A stretch of 64,000 nt of DNA from Warburgia ugandensis (lineage: Eukaryota; Streptophyta; Magnoliopsida; Canellales; Canellaceae): positions 73,079,495-73,143,494 of the forward strand of contig CP141127.1 of assembly GCA_035236585.1 (NCBI GenBank). Reading direction: 5' to 3'. The position numbers were made by a program, and so were the translations under genes. The notes under the pieces are model-generated. The model made no database searches. It was given only the letters and a program-made list of their open reading frames with translations, and had not been told where the DNA came from. Below are positions 11,905 through 23,632 of this stretch, in pieces (the stretch's first letter is position 1; each line of letters begins with the position of its first letter).

Positions 11905-14664
11905 CTTCACCTCTTACAAGGATGAAGATTTTGTCACCGTGAAGATGAGAAATAACAATTCCTCTAAAATAGTAAGGATTATAAATGTACAAATTAAGAC
12001 AAATCTTGATTGTACAATGGTACTAAAAGAGATGTGGCACATTTAGGAGTTTTCGTTGAACCTGATTTCAGTTCTAGCTCTTGATTGACACGGCTATATC
12101 AACTACTTCATTAATAACACTTGAAAATTAACAAAAGGTATTATGATCATTACAAGACTCATGTGAAGATTTGTAGAGATGTCCTTAGTACATTAAAGAC
12201 AAGACATTGCTGAATCTTTGGCACAAGAGATTGGCCAAATGGGAGAGCAAGGCCTGCTCATGCTTGTGAAGAAGCCACTTATCAAATTTGCCAAAGGTAT
12301 ACTTCTAAACCCATGTAACCACTATTTATTTGGCAAGCAACACAAAGTTTGCATTCTCTTCCTCTTGTAATAAAAGAAAAAAACTACTAAGTATGATGTG
12401 CTTGGATGTATGTAAACCTGGGGAAGTAGAGTCACTCAGATATTCCGTAACTTTGATAGATGACGCATCTAGGAGGGTATGTGTGTTCTTTATTAAAAGT
12501 AAGGACTAGGTGTTCTAACACTTTAAGAGATTCCATACTATGATGGAAAGACAAACATCAAAGAAGTTAAAGTGTCTTTGAACAAACAACGAAGGACAAT
12601 ATATCTCAAAGGAGTTCAGGACATATTGCCTCGAGTGCGGTATTTGATATGAGAAGACAGTTCCACGTACCTCATAACACAATGAAGTAGTAGAAAAGAG
12701 GAATCAAATCATTGTAGAGAGAGTGAGATGCATGCTCAAGATGGCTAAGCCACTTAAGCCATTCTGAGAAGATGCAGTATGAACTGCCAATTACCTAATC
12801 AACAAGTCACCACCAACACTCCTAAACTTTGAAGTTCCAAAACAGAAGTGGTTTGGCAAGAGGGTCTCCTACTCGTACCTGATAATATTTAGGTGCAAAT
12901 CTTTTACAAATGTATCAAAGAAGATGAGATAGAAGCTTGACATGAAGTTTGCTCCATGTATCTTCATTGGTTGCAGAGATAAAGAATTGGATACATGCTA
13001 TGAGATCCTTAAGGAAAGATAATCATCCGACGAAGGATGTAGTATTCCATGAAAATTATTTATAAGAGGTCTAAAAGTATGATGAAGCAAGTACCAATGC
13101 TCAACATCTAACACTAGATCCTGCACCTGCATAAGCTGATACAAAAGATATATAAGGAGTACCAGAAGAAGAAGAAGAAGAAGAAGAAGAAGAAGAAGAA
13201 GAAGAAGAAGAAGAAGCAAAGTGTATTGAGCAAGGAAGCAACAACCCCTCCACTAGAAGATGGAGGAACATCAGATTGTGAAGCAATTTCTCAGCTAAAA
13301 GCTAAGTCTTAGCCAAAGAGGTCAACAAGAGGCGGCATTCTGATTATTTCATAGAAATATATGGAATTAGACTATATTCTTCTTATTGATGAGGAGGAGA
13401 CAAATAGTTTTCAAAAGCTCAGACACAGACAGATAAAAGCAAACGGATGCAAGCCATCTAGGAAGAAATTAGCTCACTAAAGAAAAATCAAACTTATGAG
13501 CTAGTAAAACTCTCTAGAGGCAAATGAGAATTGAAGAATAAATGAGTGTTCAAGTTAAAGAGAGGTAGTAACAAAGAACTAGTCAAACATAAAGATCAAT
13601 TGGTTGTCAAAGGCTTTGAACAGCTTTGACGAGATTTTCTCATTAGTAGTGAATATTACATCAATCTGAAGCATATTGAGACTGCTAGCAAGTGAACCTA
13701 AAACTTGAATAGATGGAACTAAAGACAACCTTCTTTTATGGGGATTTGGAGAAAGAAATCTATATTGAACAGTGGGAAGGATTTGAAGTTGTAAGGAAGA
13801 AACACTTGGTCCACAAGTTGAAGAAGAGTTTCTATAGCCTTAAGCATGCACCAAGGCAATGGTATTAGAAGTTTGGTTCATTCATGATGAATTAAGGATA
13901 TAAGAGAACTGCTACAGATTAGTGCATATAGGTGTAGAGATTCCCATATGACAGTTTTGTCACACTCTTACTTTGTGTAGATAACATGTTAATAGTTGGT
14001 CAGTATGCGGCTATGATGAGCAAGCTGAATAAGGAGTTATACAAGTCCTTTGACATGAAGAACTTAGGCTTAACTCAACAGATTTTGGGCATGAAGATAG
14101 CACATAATAGAAAAAGCAAAGAAGTTGTGATTGTCACCGCAGAAGTATGTTGAACAGATAATCAAGAGGTTTAACATGGAGAATGTCAAGCTAGTAAATA
14201 CTCCACTTAACAATTATTTCAAGCTGAATAAGCGCACATGTCTCTCTTTAAGATAGGAAGAAGATAAAATGATAGCAGTTCCCTACTCTTCAACTGTTGG
14301 GAGATTAATGTATGCAAAGGTCTGTACAAGGCTATACATTGCTCATGCAGTAGGAGTTATTAGTAGACTCTTGTTCAACTCAGGAAGAGATCACTAGGAA
14401 GTAGTGAAGTGAATTCTAAGGTACTTGAAGGGAACATCCAAGTTGTACTTGTGTTTAGGAGAAGAATCAAGAGATTTTGATGGTAAAAAATCCCATGCAC
14501 AAAGCACATCGACATCTGCTATCATTGGATACGAGATGACAAAAGAGCAAATGTTAAAGCTAGAGAAGATTCATAATGATGAGGATCCATTAGACATGTT
14601 GACTAATGTGGTGACATATGAGAAGCTAGAGCTATATAAAGATATGGCTGAAATAGACTCAAAC
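11905..14664 (+). pseudogene. Copia protease-integrase-RT-RNase H, right fragment
   Basis: Continues the polyprotein after the solo LTR. Protease C-half is at 11910-12050 (YKDEDFVTVKMRN...NLDCTMVLKE). GAG-pre-integrase/integrase spans about 12170-12900, with FIDDASR... and an HNTMK block where the HNG motif normally lies. A (GAA)n tract follows at about 13158. RT runs from about 13400 to 14250, with LCVDNMLIVG replacing the usual YVDDMLI active site (second Asp changed to Asn) and FDMKNLGLTQQILGMKI. RNase H begins at about 14285 but is missing its middle: the frame GTSKLYLCLGEES jumps after FDG to a C-terminal block KIHNDEDPLDMLTNVV. Many in-frame stops. Non-functional. Confidence 0.85.
13158..13215. 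repeat. (GAA)n microsatellite
   Basis: About 19 GAA units within the copia integrase-RT linker, which normally encodes an acidic stretch. The repeat has probably expanded from Glu codons there. Confidence 0.95.
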
Positions 14665-14696
14665 TAAAGGAATGAAATTTATTCTCCTCCCATGAG

Positions 14697-14712
14697 TATG
14701 GAGGAAGAGAAT
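14697..14712 (+). promoter_or_regulatory. Polypurine tract of copia element
   Basis: tatggaggaagagaat lies immediately before the TG of the 3' LTR at 14713, the position of the plus-strand primer for reverse transcription. Confidence 0.8.
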
Positions 14713-15083
14713 TGACGGGTCCATACTCATATATAGCATTTGGTGCTACTTGGATCTTCTCACTAGTTACCAAGACTTCTCAACATTACTAGATTTTCGA
14801 GTACCAAAAAATGGAGATCGAAATCAAGAACATATTTTTGGATATCCCAGAGAAATCAAGATCTGATTTTTATTTTTATTTTACCTGATTTCTCAATTGG
14901 AATTTGGCGATTACAATCCTCTGAACTCTCATAAAAAGGAGCCAGATCAACTACTGTAATCATCTCCCTCAATGTAAAATTCCCTGCACTAGGCCGAGTT
15001 AGGCCAAACCATGTAAATCTCTTAGAGTTTTCTTATGTGTGTGACTTTTCACTTTGATCTTTGATACACTGTGCCTCTTAACA
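14713..15083 (+). repeat. 3' LTR of Tnt1-like copia element
   Basis: Begins tgacgggtccata and aligns with the 5' LTR at 7553. The end is taken at aaca, position 15083, because ttata follows and matches the 5 bp in front of the 5' LTR. A ttttatttttattttac insertion near 14870 and a shorter U5 distinguish it from the 5' copy. Confidence 0.8.
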
Positions 15084-15833
15084 TTATAATTGTGACTTCT
15101 ATCTATAGAGGTCTCATTAACCAAGCTCCATCGGATCTGAATATGTTTGATCAGTTGAGGGGCTTCTATCCATTTGGAGTGGTTCAGAATCGCTTCATCA
15201 ATAGGATACTAGAAAACATATCAAGTCGTCGGTGGGCAATATAAGTCGCTTTTTGTACAGGTTTGATCACGTGGAGTAAATTCCAGATTCATGTATCAAT
15301 AACAGCAGAATGCAAAGATATCTGCATAGGAAGTTCCAGTTGCTAGCATGACAAAGTATGAGATACAAGTGGACTATCTTGGCTACAAGAGGCGTCTAGT
15401 CTACTCCATCCCATGTTGGACGAAACATAAATATGGGAACGAGGCCGAAGATATGTTCAGATGCAAACGAAGAGCTTTTTAGGTAGGTTATTTCTCAATT
15501 GCTAGCTGTTCATAGAATGCAAGACATTAAATTGATGCTTGTGGACATGAAGTTTAAACATTTTGCTCTTGACAAAGATACCTTTTCTCGTCATAGCTAG
15601 CAAAGGAAGAAGAGATACGATGTTTGCCTACGTGAAGAACAACAACTTATAGGAAGTGAAATCCAATGACGGCCAGGAATAAAAAGCAGAAATCAGGTGC
15701 ACTATCCCAGAAAAATATAGATAAGGATGCTGAACAAGAGATCTTGCCCAACCCTATGGATGTCCATCATTAATACAATGGTTTCCGTTGGTAGATAGTT
15801 ATAGCGTGGTGATCTCAAATAACAGGTTCCAAT
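15084..15833. other. Spacer between copia element and kinase gene
   Basis: No supported gene. This is the downstream (3') flank of the minus-strand kinase; its 3'UTR and polyadenylation signals must lie here, but no site can be assigned confidently. Confidence 0.5.
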
Positions 15834-17165
15834 TCATGCCCTGTCCTCAGAAGAAGCAATTTCAATTTCATATTTCCTCATCGCAGGGGTCGCAGCCACA
15901 TTGGAAGAATCTGCTGTCATCTGTGAGTATTCCGAGTCCAAACCACTTCCTCTCCATGTCATTGGAGCGCGATCATCCTGCAAAGGAGACCAGACAATCA
16001 AGTGCGGAAATGGGTTGCAGGGTGCAGGAATTTCTAAGCCACCTTCCAACATTTTCACCACAACACTCATAATAGGTCTCGACCCGGGCGGATACTGAAC
16101 ACACCAAAGAGCACACGCAGCCATTCTCTCTGCCTTCTCTCTATCCTTTTCCTCAATTCCACAAACAACCATCACATCCCTGATTTCATTTTTCTCATAC
16201 TTCTTCCAGACCCACTTGGGAAACCATTCCTGGCTCTCTGGAAGATTGACATCAAGGTTCCTCCTCCTTCCTATGATCTCAAACAAAAGCATCCCAAAGC
16301 TGTAAACATCGCATTTATGCGTTATTGGATATGGCATCCACATCTCTGGTGCAGCATAACCAGGAGTCCCTCTTCCTCCTGTTATGGTTATATGGGTATT
16401 CTCTCTGTTACAAAGTTTCGCCAACCCGAAATCGGCAACTTTCGGGCAGAAATTGGAGTCCAATAGAATATTACCTGGCTTTATATCGTAATGAATTATC
16501 CTCTGTTGACACTCTTCATGTAAATATGAGATGCCTTTTGCTGTTCCAACTGCAATTTCATGAAGCTTTTCCCATTCAACAGTCCTCTTCTCTGAGAACA
16601 AGAAGTTGTCAAGCGAACCGTTTGCCATATACTCGTAAACTAGAGCTTGAACATCTCTTTCAAAACAGAAACCGTATAGTCTTACCAGATTAAAATGATG
16701 GGTTCTTCCCATCGTGCTTACTTCTGCCATGAATTGCTCTTCTATTCTCTTTTTACAGCTTCCTTTGAGAACTTTCACTGCTACCAGCACTCCATTATTG
16801 AACATTCCTTTGTAAACTGACCCAAATCCACCAGAACCCAATAACTGACTATAATTATCTGTGGCAATTCTAAGTTGTTGAGATGAAAACCTGATGGGCC
16901 TCTCTCTCTCCATGTCACTGAGGAACTTGTCCATGTCAAGTGTCTGAAATCTTGAATCTGGAAGAATAGAGCTACTTCTTCCAGATCTCTTGCGACAGAT
17001 CATGGCAACAACCATGACCTTCACAATGATGATAACTGCAAGTTTAAGATAACAAACCATGGAGGGTGATCATCCTATTTATTTCAAGTAATAATAATAA
17101 TGAAAATGGAGGGGATCCTTACCGAGACTAATAGAAGTAACTGCTGCTTCTCCTTCTACGCCCAT
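15834..17165 (-). CDS. LRK10-like receptor kinase lacking an ectodomain
   Basis: Two-exon gene: exon 1 complement 17123-17165 (ATG in tcaaATGGGC context), an 87-bp intron with GT...AG ends (gtaagg donor, cttgcag acceptor), exon 2 complement 15834-17035; 414 residues. Residues about 9-28 are hydrophobic (SISLVIIIVKVMVVAMIC) followed by RKR, a membrane anchor with a cytosolic basic stop. The Ser/Thr-Tyr kinase fold has a Gly loop GSGGFGSVYKG (81-91), VAVK lysine 102, catalytic loop HYDIKPGN (196-203), DFG 216-218 and APE 243-245. The Arg before the catalytic Asp is Tyr, so it is a non-RD kinase like other LRK10L/WAK-associated kinases. The usual GUB_WAK/WAK_assoc extracellular domain is absent, and no exon for it is seen upstream. 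Probable role: membrane-attached defence or hormone signalling kinase; ligand unknown. All catalytic residues are intact. A one-exon reading starting at 17060 is possible but would begin inside the proposed intron. Confidence 0.9.
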
Positions 17166-18221
17166 TTGAACAACCAAAAGAGGCCAAATCTCTGGTTGAG
17201 AAATGAAAGTAAACGATTGTGTGGGGGGGAGGTGTTTCATTAGATTATCTTGCAGTGGGAGAGAGAGCGGTGGCTTGTTTGTCTGATTCTTTTGTCTGCA
17301 TGCATGTCTTTATGAAACCTATGCAATCTTCTTGGACCTTTCAAACTAAAGAATGAAAGGCCAAACAGTGTGTCAATGCTGGCTATGCAGAGGAGGTTAA
17401 CCAATAAATTAATGCGATTTGGAGATTGCTAATCATGTACTTGGTTGCTCTTTGACCTGTAAAAGGTTTCTGTTAATAGGTGTGCCATTACCATTTTGAA
17501 GATGTACGATACAGATGACAGGTGACCTCCCCATACTGATAAACCATTCAGTGTCGATCTTAAATTTGGAAACGGCAACATGTAAGAGGAAGTGTGTTGA
17601 GTTGATGAAGTAAAGGTTGCAGGTGTGATCGTAGAAACACCCATTGCTCAAATATTCTGTTTTAATTTCCGGTGTTGTATCCTACGCCTTTGAAACCGAC
17701 TTCTGCAAGAAAGGCACGCGAATCTTCGGTGGGGCTTATCTTTGACTTTCTTGAATACTTCGAAACTATGTACATTCTTGACATTCACCTTAATACAAAA
17801 TTATTTATTTGGCGGTGTAATCTATACGTGCAGCATCAACCGGTTCAAATCAGAAATGAGATTTGGCAAATAATTTTAGCAATTCCGTTATTATGTTGAC
17901 CCACTGAAATATGGTGTGGTACCCATAGTTTAGACAATGTGAAAGACATTATCTTTTTATAATTATTAATAAAAAAATAGTCATCTATACGTGTATGAAT
18001 TCAGGTGGAGAGAGAAGCCCTGTGGGTTTTTTTGCAAAAGAATATCATTATTTGTGGAGAAAATCTTTTTCTTTTCTTTTCTTTTTTCTAAGAGAAGCAA
18101 CTTTTTCATTTTTTTAATAAAATATATCAATAGTCACCTTTGGAGCTATATAATAGAGACTCTAAGTTATATATATTTAGCCTCTGTTTATATAAATTCT
18201 ATAGTAATAAATAAATATTAT
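17166..18221. other. Upstream region of the kinase gene
   Basis: Contains the kinase 5'UTR and promoter, since the gene reads leftward. On the transcribed strand the leader just upstream of the ATG is pyrimidine-rich, including a CTCTCTC block at about 17258-17270. No ectodomain exon (Cys-rich GUB_WAK pattern) could be found on the minus strand here. Short frames at 17429-17651 have no domain. Confidence 0.5.
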
Positions 18222-18385
18222 AAAGGGTAGTTTTGGTGCACAAAGCTTCTATGTATGTAGGGTTCGAGAAGGGGTGGACCATGAGGGTTTATAATACACA
18301 GTCTTATCTTGCATTTTTGCAAGAGGTTGTTTCTATGTCTTGAATCCGTAACCTTAAAGTCACACGACGACAATTTTACTGCTGT
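18222..18385 (+). mobile_element. Au-family SINE copy 5, 3'-truncated
   Basis: Starts aaagggtagttttggtgcac and carries the central (ggggtggaccatgagggttt), gcaagaggttgttt and gaatccgtaacc blocks. It stops after cacgacgacaattttact and lacks the terminal ccaaggctcccctt. Heavily substituted. Confidence 0.85.
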
Positions 18386-18984
18386 CCATATTCGGGCGTG
18401 GATTTTTTTTTTATATAGTATAAGTAAATAAATAAAAATTCCATTCTTAACTTATCTTGTCACAACTAGGAGCCACGGTACTGATCAAGTGGCTGCCACC
18501 ATGCAATATTTATGGACCCAACAGGGATAGGTCGGGCTTGGTCCCATGTACCACATAAATTAGAAGAAAAAAATGGTGAAAGAGAAGAACAATGGCAAAC
18601 ATGTCCCGTTTTTTACAAAGTTCAGATCCGAAGCATTTTTTTTTTCTGTAGCAATATAAGCTTGTTTCGAATATAGCTATGCATACTTTTGCTCCTTAAA
18701 TTGTATCAAGTAAATTAGGTTAATTTAATATCGATGCATACATAAAAAATATTTGGTTGTGCTAATTTATAGCCTAAGATAAGTGATACAATTTGTCTAT
18801 GTATTTACGCATTTCATGCTCGAATAATCCATGCATTGCTGTACAATCCATGGTTATTGATTAAGATGATATTTTAGAGTAGAGACTCCCCATAATAGTG
18901 GACATCAAAAGGATAACTATATAATAGGTCTTCTTTCTGTTTTCACATATGTTGGTATTTTTGTGGAGATCCAAGCCTTTCATC

Positions 18985-19171
18985 GAAGGGGAGTCTTGGC
19001 ATAATATTAGAGTTGTCGTCGTGTGACCTTAAGGTCATAGGTTTAAAGCATAAAAATAGCCTTTTATAAAAATGTAAGATAAGGCTACGTACTATTAACC
19101 CTTGTGGTTAACCCCTTCCCAGAACCTTGCATATACAGGAGTTTCATGGACAGGGGCTGCCCATTTTATCT
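18985..19171 (-). mobile_element. Au-family SINE copy 6, full length
   Basis: Reverse-orientation copy running from gaaggggagtcttggc (3' end) to aggggctgcccatttta (5' end). A 12-bp direct repeat flanks it with one mismatch: aagcctttcatc at 18973-18984 and aagccttccatc at 19172-19183, the expected target duplication. Confidence 0.9.
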
Positions 19172-19969
19172 AAGCCTTCCATCATTTTTTCTGTGGCTTA
19201 TATAGACTATATGCCAAAATTCACAAGACTTGGGTGATTGTAGCCTACGTTGGTTGAGTCAAATTAAGAATCAGAATCATTAATTTCTCAAAACACCAAA
19301 CAAGTAGTTGGAAGCATATTATTGTCATGATTATTCCCTTCTAGCCTGTACGCTGATAATTGTGAACGGCTTAGATGTTCAAAGGAAAAAGAAAAAGAAA
19401 AGGTGGCACCTTCTATGTAAACTGTCTTTGTCTTCCTACTGTTAGAGGGACGCCCAAATTAGATACAATATTGTCAATTTGTCAGTACCGATACTTATTT
19501 TGCCAAATATTTAAACGTTTTTCTATTCTTTGCATCTTTTTTTTTTGGAAATATTCTTTTCCTCTTTACTAACCTTGTCGAAAAGACTTGAACCGGTGGA
19601 ATTTAAATAATACACGAAGGAAGCATGCAATTCTAAAGGAACATACGTAGAAAATAACAAACATGCCCCGACCCAGTGATATAATAACAGTGGTACCAAG
19701 TCGTGCCCCTCAAGCTATCCTGTTTGCCCATAAAAAAGACAAAATTACTCAGGAAAAACAAAAAAATTTCATGTGGCTTCAATAGCAAAAGGTAATTCAT
19801 TTTTATTTTTATTTTAATTTCTCACACATCTCTTTTATTAACTCCTTATTTCTGTCTATTTTATAAGGACGCTTTCTAAATCTTTAGTACAAAATTTGAG
19901 AAAAATTCTTTAACTAAAAGATAGTTATAAGTGGTTAGATTATAATATATTACGTTTTTTAAGGATTTA

Positions 19970-20668
19970 AAATTAGCCGAACTAAGACAGAATATATGGA
20001 ATGTAATTTTAGCAAGGAGAGTAGAAGTGGAACACCAGTCAAGATTGATAACCAAGAAGTCCCTATGAAAGACCTCTTTCAGTATTTAGGATCATTGATC
20101 CATGAGAGTGGAGAGATTGAGAGGGAGGTTACCCAGAGAATCCAAGCTGGTTGGAACAAATGCAGATGTGCATATGGAGTTTTATGTGATCGGTGGGTGC
20201 CACTCAAACTAAAAGAAAAATTCTATAGGATGGCTATAAGGCCATGCTCTATGGATCAGCGTGTTGGCTAGTTAAAGAACATGATACTCATAGGATGAGC
20301 GTTGTAGAAATGAGGATGTTAAAATGGATGAGTGGTAAGACAAGAAAGGACAGAATTAGAAATAAAAATATTAGAGGAAATTTAGGGGTAGCACCAATAG
20401 GTAATAAGATGATGAAGATTATACTTAGATGGTTTGGACATGTCCAAAGGAGACAAACAATAGCACTAGTTAAAAAGAGTGAGGCAATACAAGTAGAAGG
20501 TTCTAAAAGGGCAAGAGGAAGACCCAAAAGAATATTGATAGAAGTGGTGAGGAAAGATTTAAAAACTTTGAGACTAAATGAAATGTAGTATTTAATAGAG
20601 TGGAATGAAGGAATAAGATTCATGTGGCCGACCCTTAATTGGGATAAGGTCTTGACGATGATGATGAC
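19970..20668 (+). mobile_element. RTE-clade LINE, 5'-truncated, 3' end intact
   Basis: About 0.7 kb from the C-terminal part of an RTE reverse transcriptase. One frame (19996-20271) reads YLGSLIHESGEIEREV and KCRCAYGVLCDRWVPLK; a +1-shifted frame (20244-20588) continues MLYGSACWLVKEHD, MLKWMSGKTRKDRIRN and LRWFGHVQRR. The two frames overlap at the MAIRP...AMLYGS junction, showing a frameshift. The 3' end carries the clade's conserved dataaggtcttgacgatgatgatgac-type terminus with a short ATG-repeat tail rather than poly(A). Dead on arrival or decayed. Confidence 0.88.
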
Positions 20669-20932
20669 ATTTTTGAAGATATATAATTTTGTCTATTTAA
20701 GAACTAGCAAGACAGCTTAAGGAGTATGACAGGTGGGCACCTTTTTTCTTCTTCTTCTTCTTTTTCTTTTTTCTTTTTCCTTTTTAAATGGTAAACAGAG
20801 AAAAGCTTTATTTAAAGACCAAGGTTATCTACAAAAATCATTGGAAGACAACCCATGCAGTCCAAGCTGGATAACACGAGACAGCACCCAAGACGGAGAG
20901 GAAGGAAAAGAAAACATAGTCAAACATTCCAA

Positions 20933-21100
20933 GGTGGACGAAGCTCCTACATATGCAGCTTTTGGGGAAGGGGCAGACCACAAGGGTTAATTGTAAGCAG
21001 TCTTACCTTGCATTTTGTAAGAGGCTGTTTTCACGCCTTGAACCCATGACTTAAAGGTCACATGACAACGACTCTACAGTTGTGCCAAGGCTCCCCTTCA
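20933..21100 (+). mobile_element. Au-family SINE copy 7, 5' end missing
   Basis: Begins within the 5' block at gacgaagctcctacatatgc, then has intact central and 3' blocks ending gccaaggctccccttc. This is one of the best-preserved 3' halves in the window. Confidence 0.88.
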
Positions 21101-21109
21101 GTCATACAT

Positions 21110-21855
21110 CTCACTCTATGACTAAAAATGTCAACTCAACCCTCCTTCGCTCAGTCTTCTGCATTAGAGGGGAGGACGGCAATCTTGTTATCCCATGAAG
21201 TTGGAGGCCTGAGTGTTTTTTCTAGAGACAGATATGTGATCCCACATACATTATTGATATCATTTGACATACATTTGTAAGGCTTGAAATGAACTTGCAA
21301 TTTGAGGTTTGCTGTTTGAAGGTTAACTCAAAAGGGAGTTTTCCGATATCTAAGGATGTTGTGTTGTATTGGTCGATTCTTCGACTGTGGAAGAGAGAAG
21401 ACGTCTTTGGACCAAAGGCCTTACTGTAGGGCTTTGCATGGTATCTAAGGTGTGCGCAGGTCTTGCAAAGATTTGGAAAGAAGTCATGTTTAAAATTCTG
21501 GTTTTGGGCTTCAATTTTTAGAAACCACAGGATTATCTTAACATTCTCTCCATAGGTTTCTGGCAGGGTGATTCGTTTTCAAGGGAATTCAGGGATTCTG
21601 AATGGGTTTGATAATTTTAGAATTGGTCATGCGTGCAGGGAGGCCAATTTTCCAGCCTATGGTCCAGCTAAGAAGGCCTCGTTGTCCTGTTCTAGTGATT
21701 TGTGATTTTTTAAAGTTCCTAATTGTTAGTTTATTTGTTGCAGTATGATTTTCTTCGTCTGGGTACAACTAGGAAAATATTTTAAGTTTATTTTATTCTG
21801 TCTGTTGAATGTTCTCTACCACTTTTTTTAATGAACTTTCCCTTTAAAAAAAAGC
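21110..21855 (+). mobile_element. Possible L1-type LINE 3' remnant with poly(A)
   Basis: Around 21600-21700 a frame reads RIGHACREANFPAYGPAKKAS, resembling the C-terminal RNase H block (HV.REAN..AD.LAK.AS) of plant L1 LINEs, with the expected Asp lost. It is followed by a non-coding tail ending in an A run at 21847-21854. No RT is visible; this is an inference from one motif plus the A tail. Confidence 0.45.
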
Positions 21856-22162
21856 TTAAAAATATTCCCATTTTGTCTACATGCCGCAATTTTCTAGTAC
21901 TACTATGTCCCGTAGATTCTCAACCAATTATCTGTACAATCTTAGAAGGATAGCATCTAAAATACCAAGACTCAAAATCTAATTCCACTATTGACGATGA
22001 CGAGAAAGGGGATTCTAACGCGACTATCTCCCGGGAAAAATATGTAGCACAGCACTGTGCCAGTGGCCATATAATAAAATCCCCTCAAATTAGTGGCCTT
22101 GGGATCGGTGGTTTTTTATTGATTTAGCAAAATTTTATTTCATCAAATAATAATATGAACTT

Positions 22163-22193
22163 AATATATATATATATATATATGTATATATAA
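22163..22193. repeat. (TA)n microsatellite
   Basis: tatatata run with one g interruption, in AT-rich intergenic DNA. Confidence 0.9.
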
Positions 22194-23236
22194 CATGCTT
22201 AATAATTCTATTAATTCTGCGAACATTTCTTAGCCTTTTCTGTTTTGTTTTAAAATGATATGTCTTTTCTACTTTCTCTAAATATTTTTAAAAATTTCTC
22301 TTTAACAAATAGAAACTTTCATTTTTTATTGTATGAGTCATTTTTTGCCTTTATTACTGTCCAATGTTTCTCATACTCTTCCAATTTTTTCTCCAATAGA
22401 TAAATAATATCTCTTCTTTCCAATTTTCTCTCCAATAGAAGAGGAATGCTAACCAGAGGACCTATAAGGCACTTCTCTAAAAGCGAATCTCATTTTTCCC
22501 AAAAAAGTGGCTCATCTTTGAATGATTAGATCCACTCACTTGATTGCTATATCCATAGATATCCCATAAACAAAAAATCACAATGATTGCATGGGATTAG
22601 CATCCCAAAACCTATGTTTTGGGGGGCTAAATTCGGAGTGTTGCTTATATGAAGTTTATAAACAAAAAGCCATACTTTTTCAAATGCTAGATATATCTCA
22701 TCTGCATGCTACTTGAAATTCCATACATCCAAGGCTACAGCAATTAGTCGATTGGGCTGGATCATTTAAAAGTAGGCCCCTTCATGGAATAAATGAGGGA
22801 CACTTCTGAAGAAGTGCCCTTTGGGCCTTCCGCTTAGAATGCTCAATAGAATGTGCTTCCTCTATTTTTTACCCCGATGATTCATAAGTAAGCCTCTTCA
22901 TAGAACAAACGGGGATGCCTTGCCTAGCATTTTTTCCAAGTTGAATGTGCATAGATTACGTTCATCCCTATTGTTTCCTATAACCTCTCTCTCTCTCAAA
23001 TTAATTTATCAAATCTATCGGCCCTTAAGGAAGTTCTAAAACTTTATTATCTCGTTAGTTTAGCAATTCTTTCTAAAAAATTAATTTATGTAATTCATGA
23101 GCCCTTAAGGAAGTTTCAAATTTTTATTATCTTATTATTAGTATAGCAAGTTTGTTAATTTACAACCTTGGCCCAAATTGAAACCAAACACTTTATATTA
23201 GCTTAGAAAATAAATAAATAATTAATTATTGATTTA

Positions 23237-23396
23237 AGGAGATTCTGCATATGCAGGTTTGGGAAAGGGATAGACAACAAGGGTTAATAGTACTTAGCCT
23301 TACCTTGCATTTTACAATATGCCATTTTTTGCCTTGAAACCACAACCGCAAGATCACATAACGACTATTCTACCATTGTGACAAGGCTCCTCTTCT
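23237..23396 (+). mobile_element. Au-family SINE copy 8, 5' end missing
   Basis: Begins at the gattctgcatatgcagg block and runs to gacaaggctcctcttc. Central and B-box-like blocks are recognisable although substituted (gccttgaaaccacaacc). Confidence 0.85.
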
Positions 23397-23632
23397 AACA
23401 GCTGTACTTAAACAATAAAATAAAATGACAAACTGATTTCATAGTTTATGATAACAACATAAAATAATAAGCCATTCAAATAAAAAGACAATGATTACTA
23501 CTGAAAAGGATATTCCTTCGTTGCTGAACTTCTCCCCTAGAATGTTGCCAGTTTAGGGTTGCATTGTACGATGCAATTATTTTACAACCGGCCCCGCTCT
23601 TTCTCAAAGGGGCAATGAGTTAACTGCGTACC

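Larger units (their letters stand above)
7553..15083 (+). mobile_element. Tnt1-like Ty1/copia LTR retrotransposon, decayed, with nested solo LTR
   Basis: An element of about 7.5 kb with two recognisable LTRs (7553-7947 and 14713-15083), an initiator-Met-tRNA primer site just inside the 5' LTR (7950-7961), a purine tract just before the 3' LTR, and a 5-bp target duplication ttata (7548-7552 and 15084-15088). Coding order is gag, protease, integrase, RT, RNase H, as expected for Ty1/copia. The coding region carries many stops and is split by a solo LTR at 9639-11904. The residue pattern (DMKNLGLTQQILGMKI in RT, GEVESL...FIDDASR-like integrase) resembles the Tnt1-94 type. Much of the presumed gag region (8100-9200) is unrecognisable and may hold other inserted DNA. 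LTR ends were chosen to agree with the TSD and could shift by a few bases. Confidence 0.85.

Noticed and set aside
12998-13286. Poly-Leu and poly-Ser frames on the minus strand
   Set aside because: They are antisense readings of the (GAA)n tract inside the copia element.
15788-16693. Plus-strand frames over the kinase gene
   Set aside because: They are shadows of the minus-strand kinase, whose motifs and splice sites are intact.
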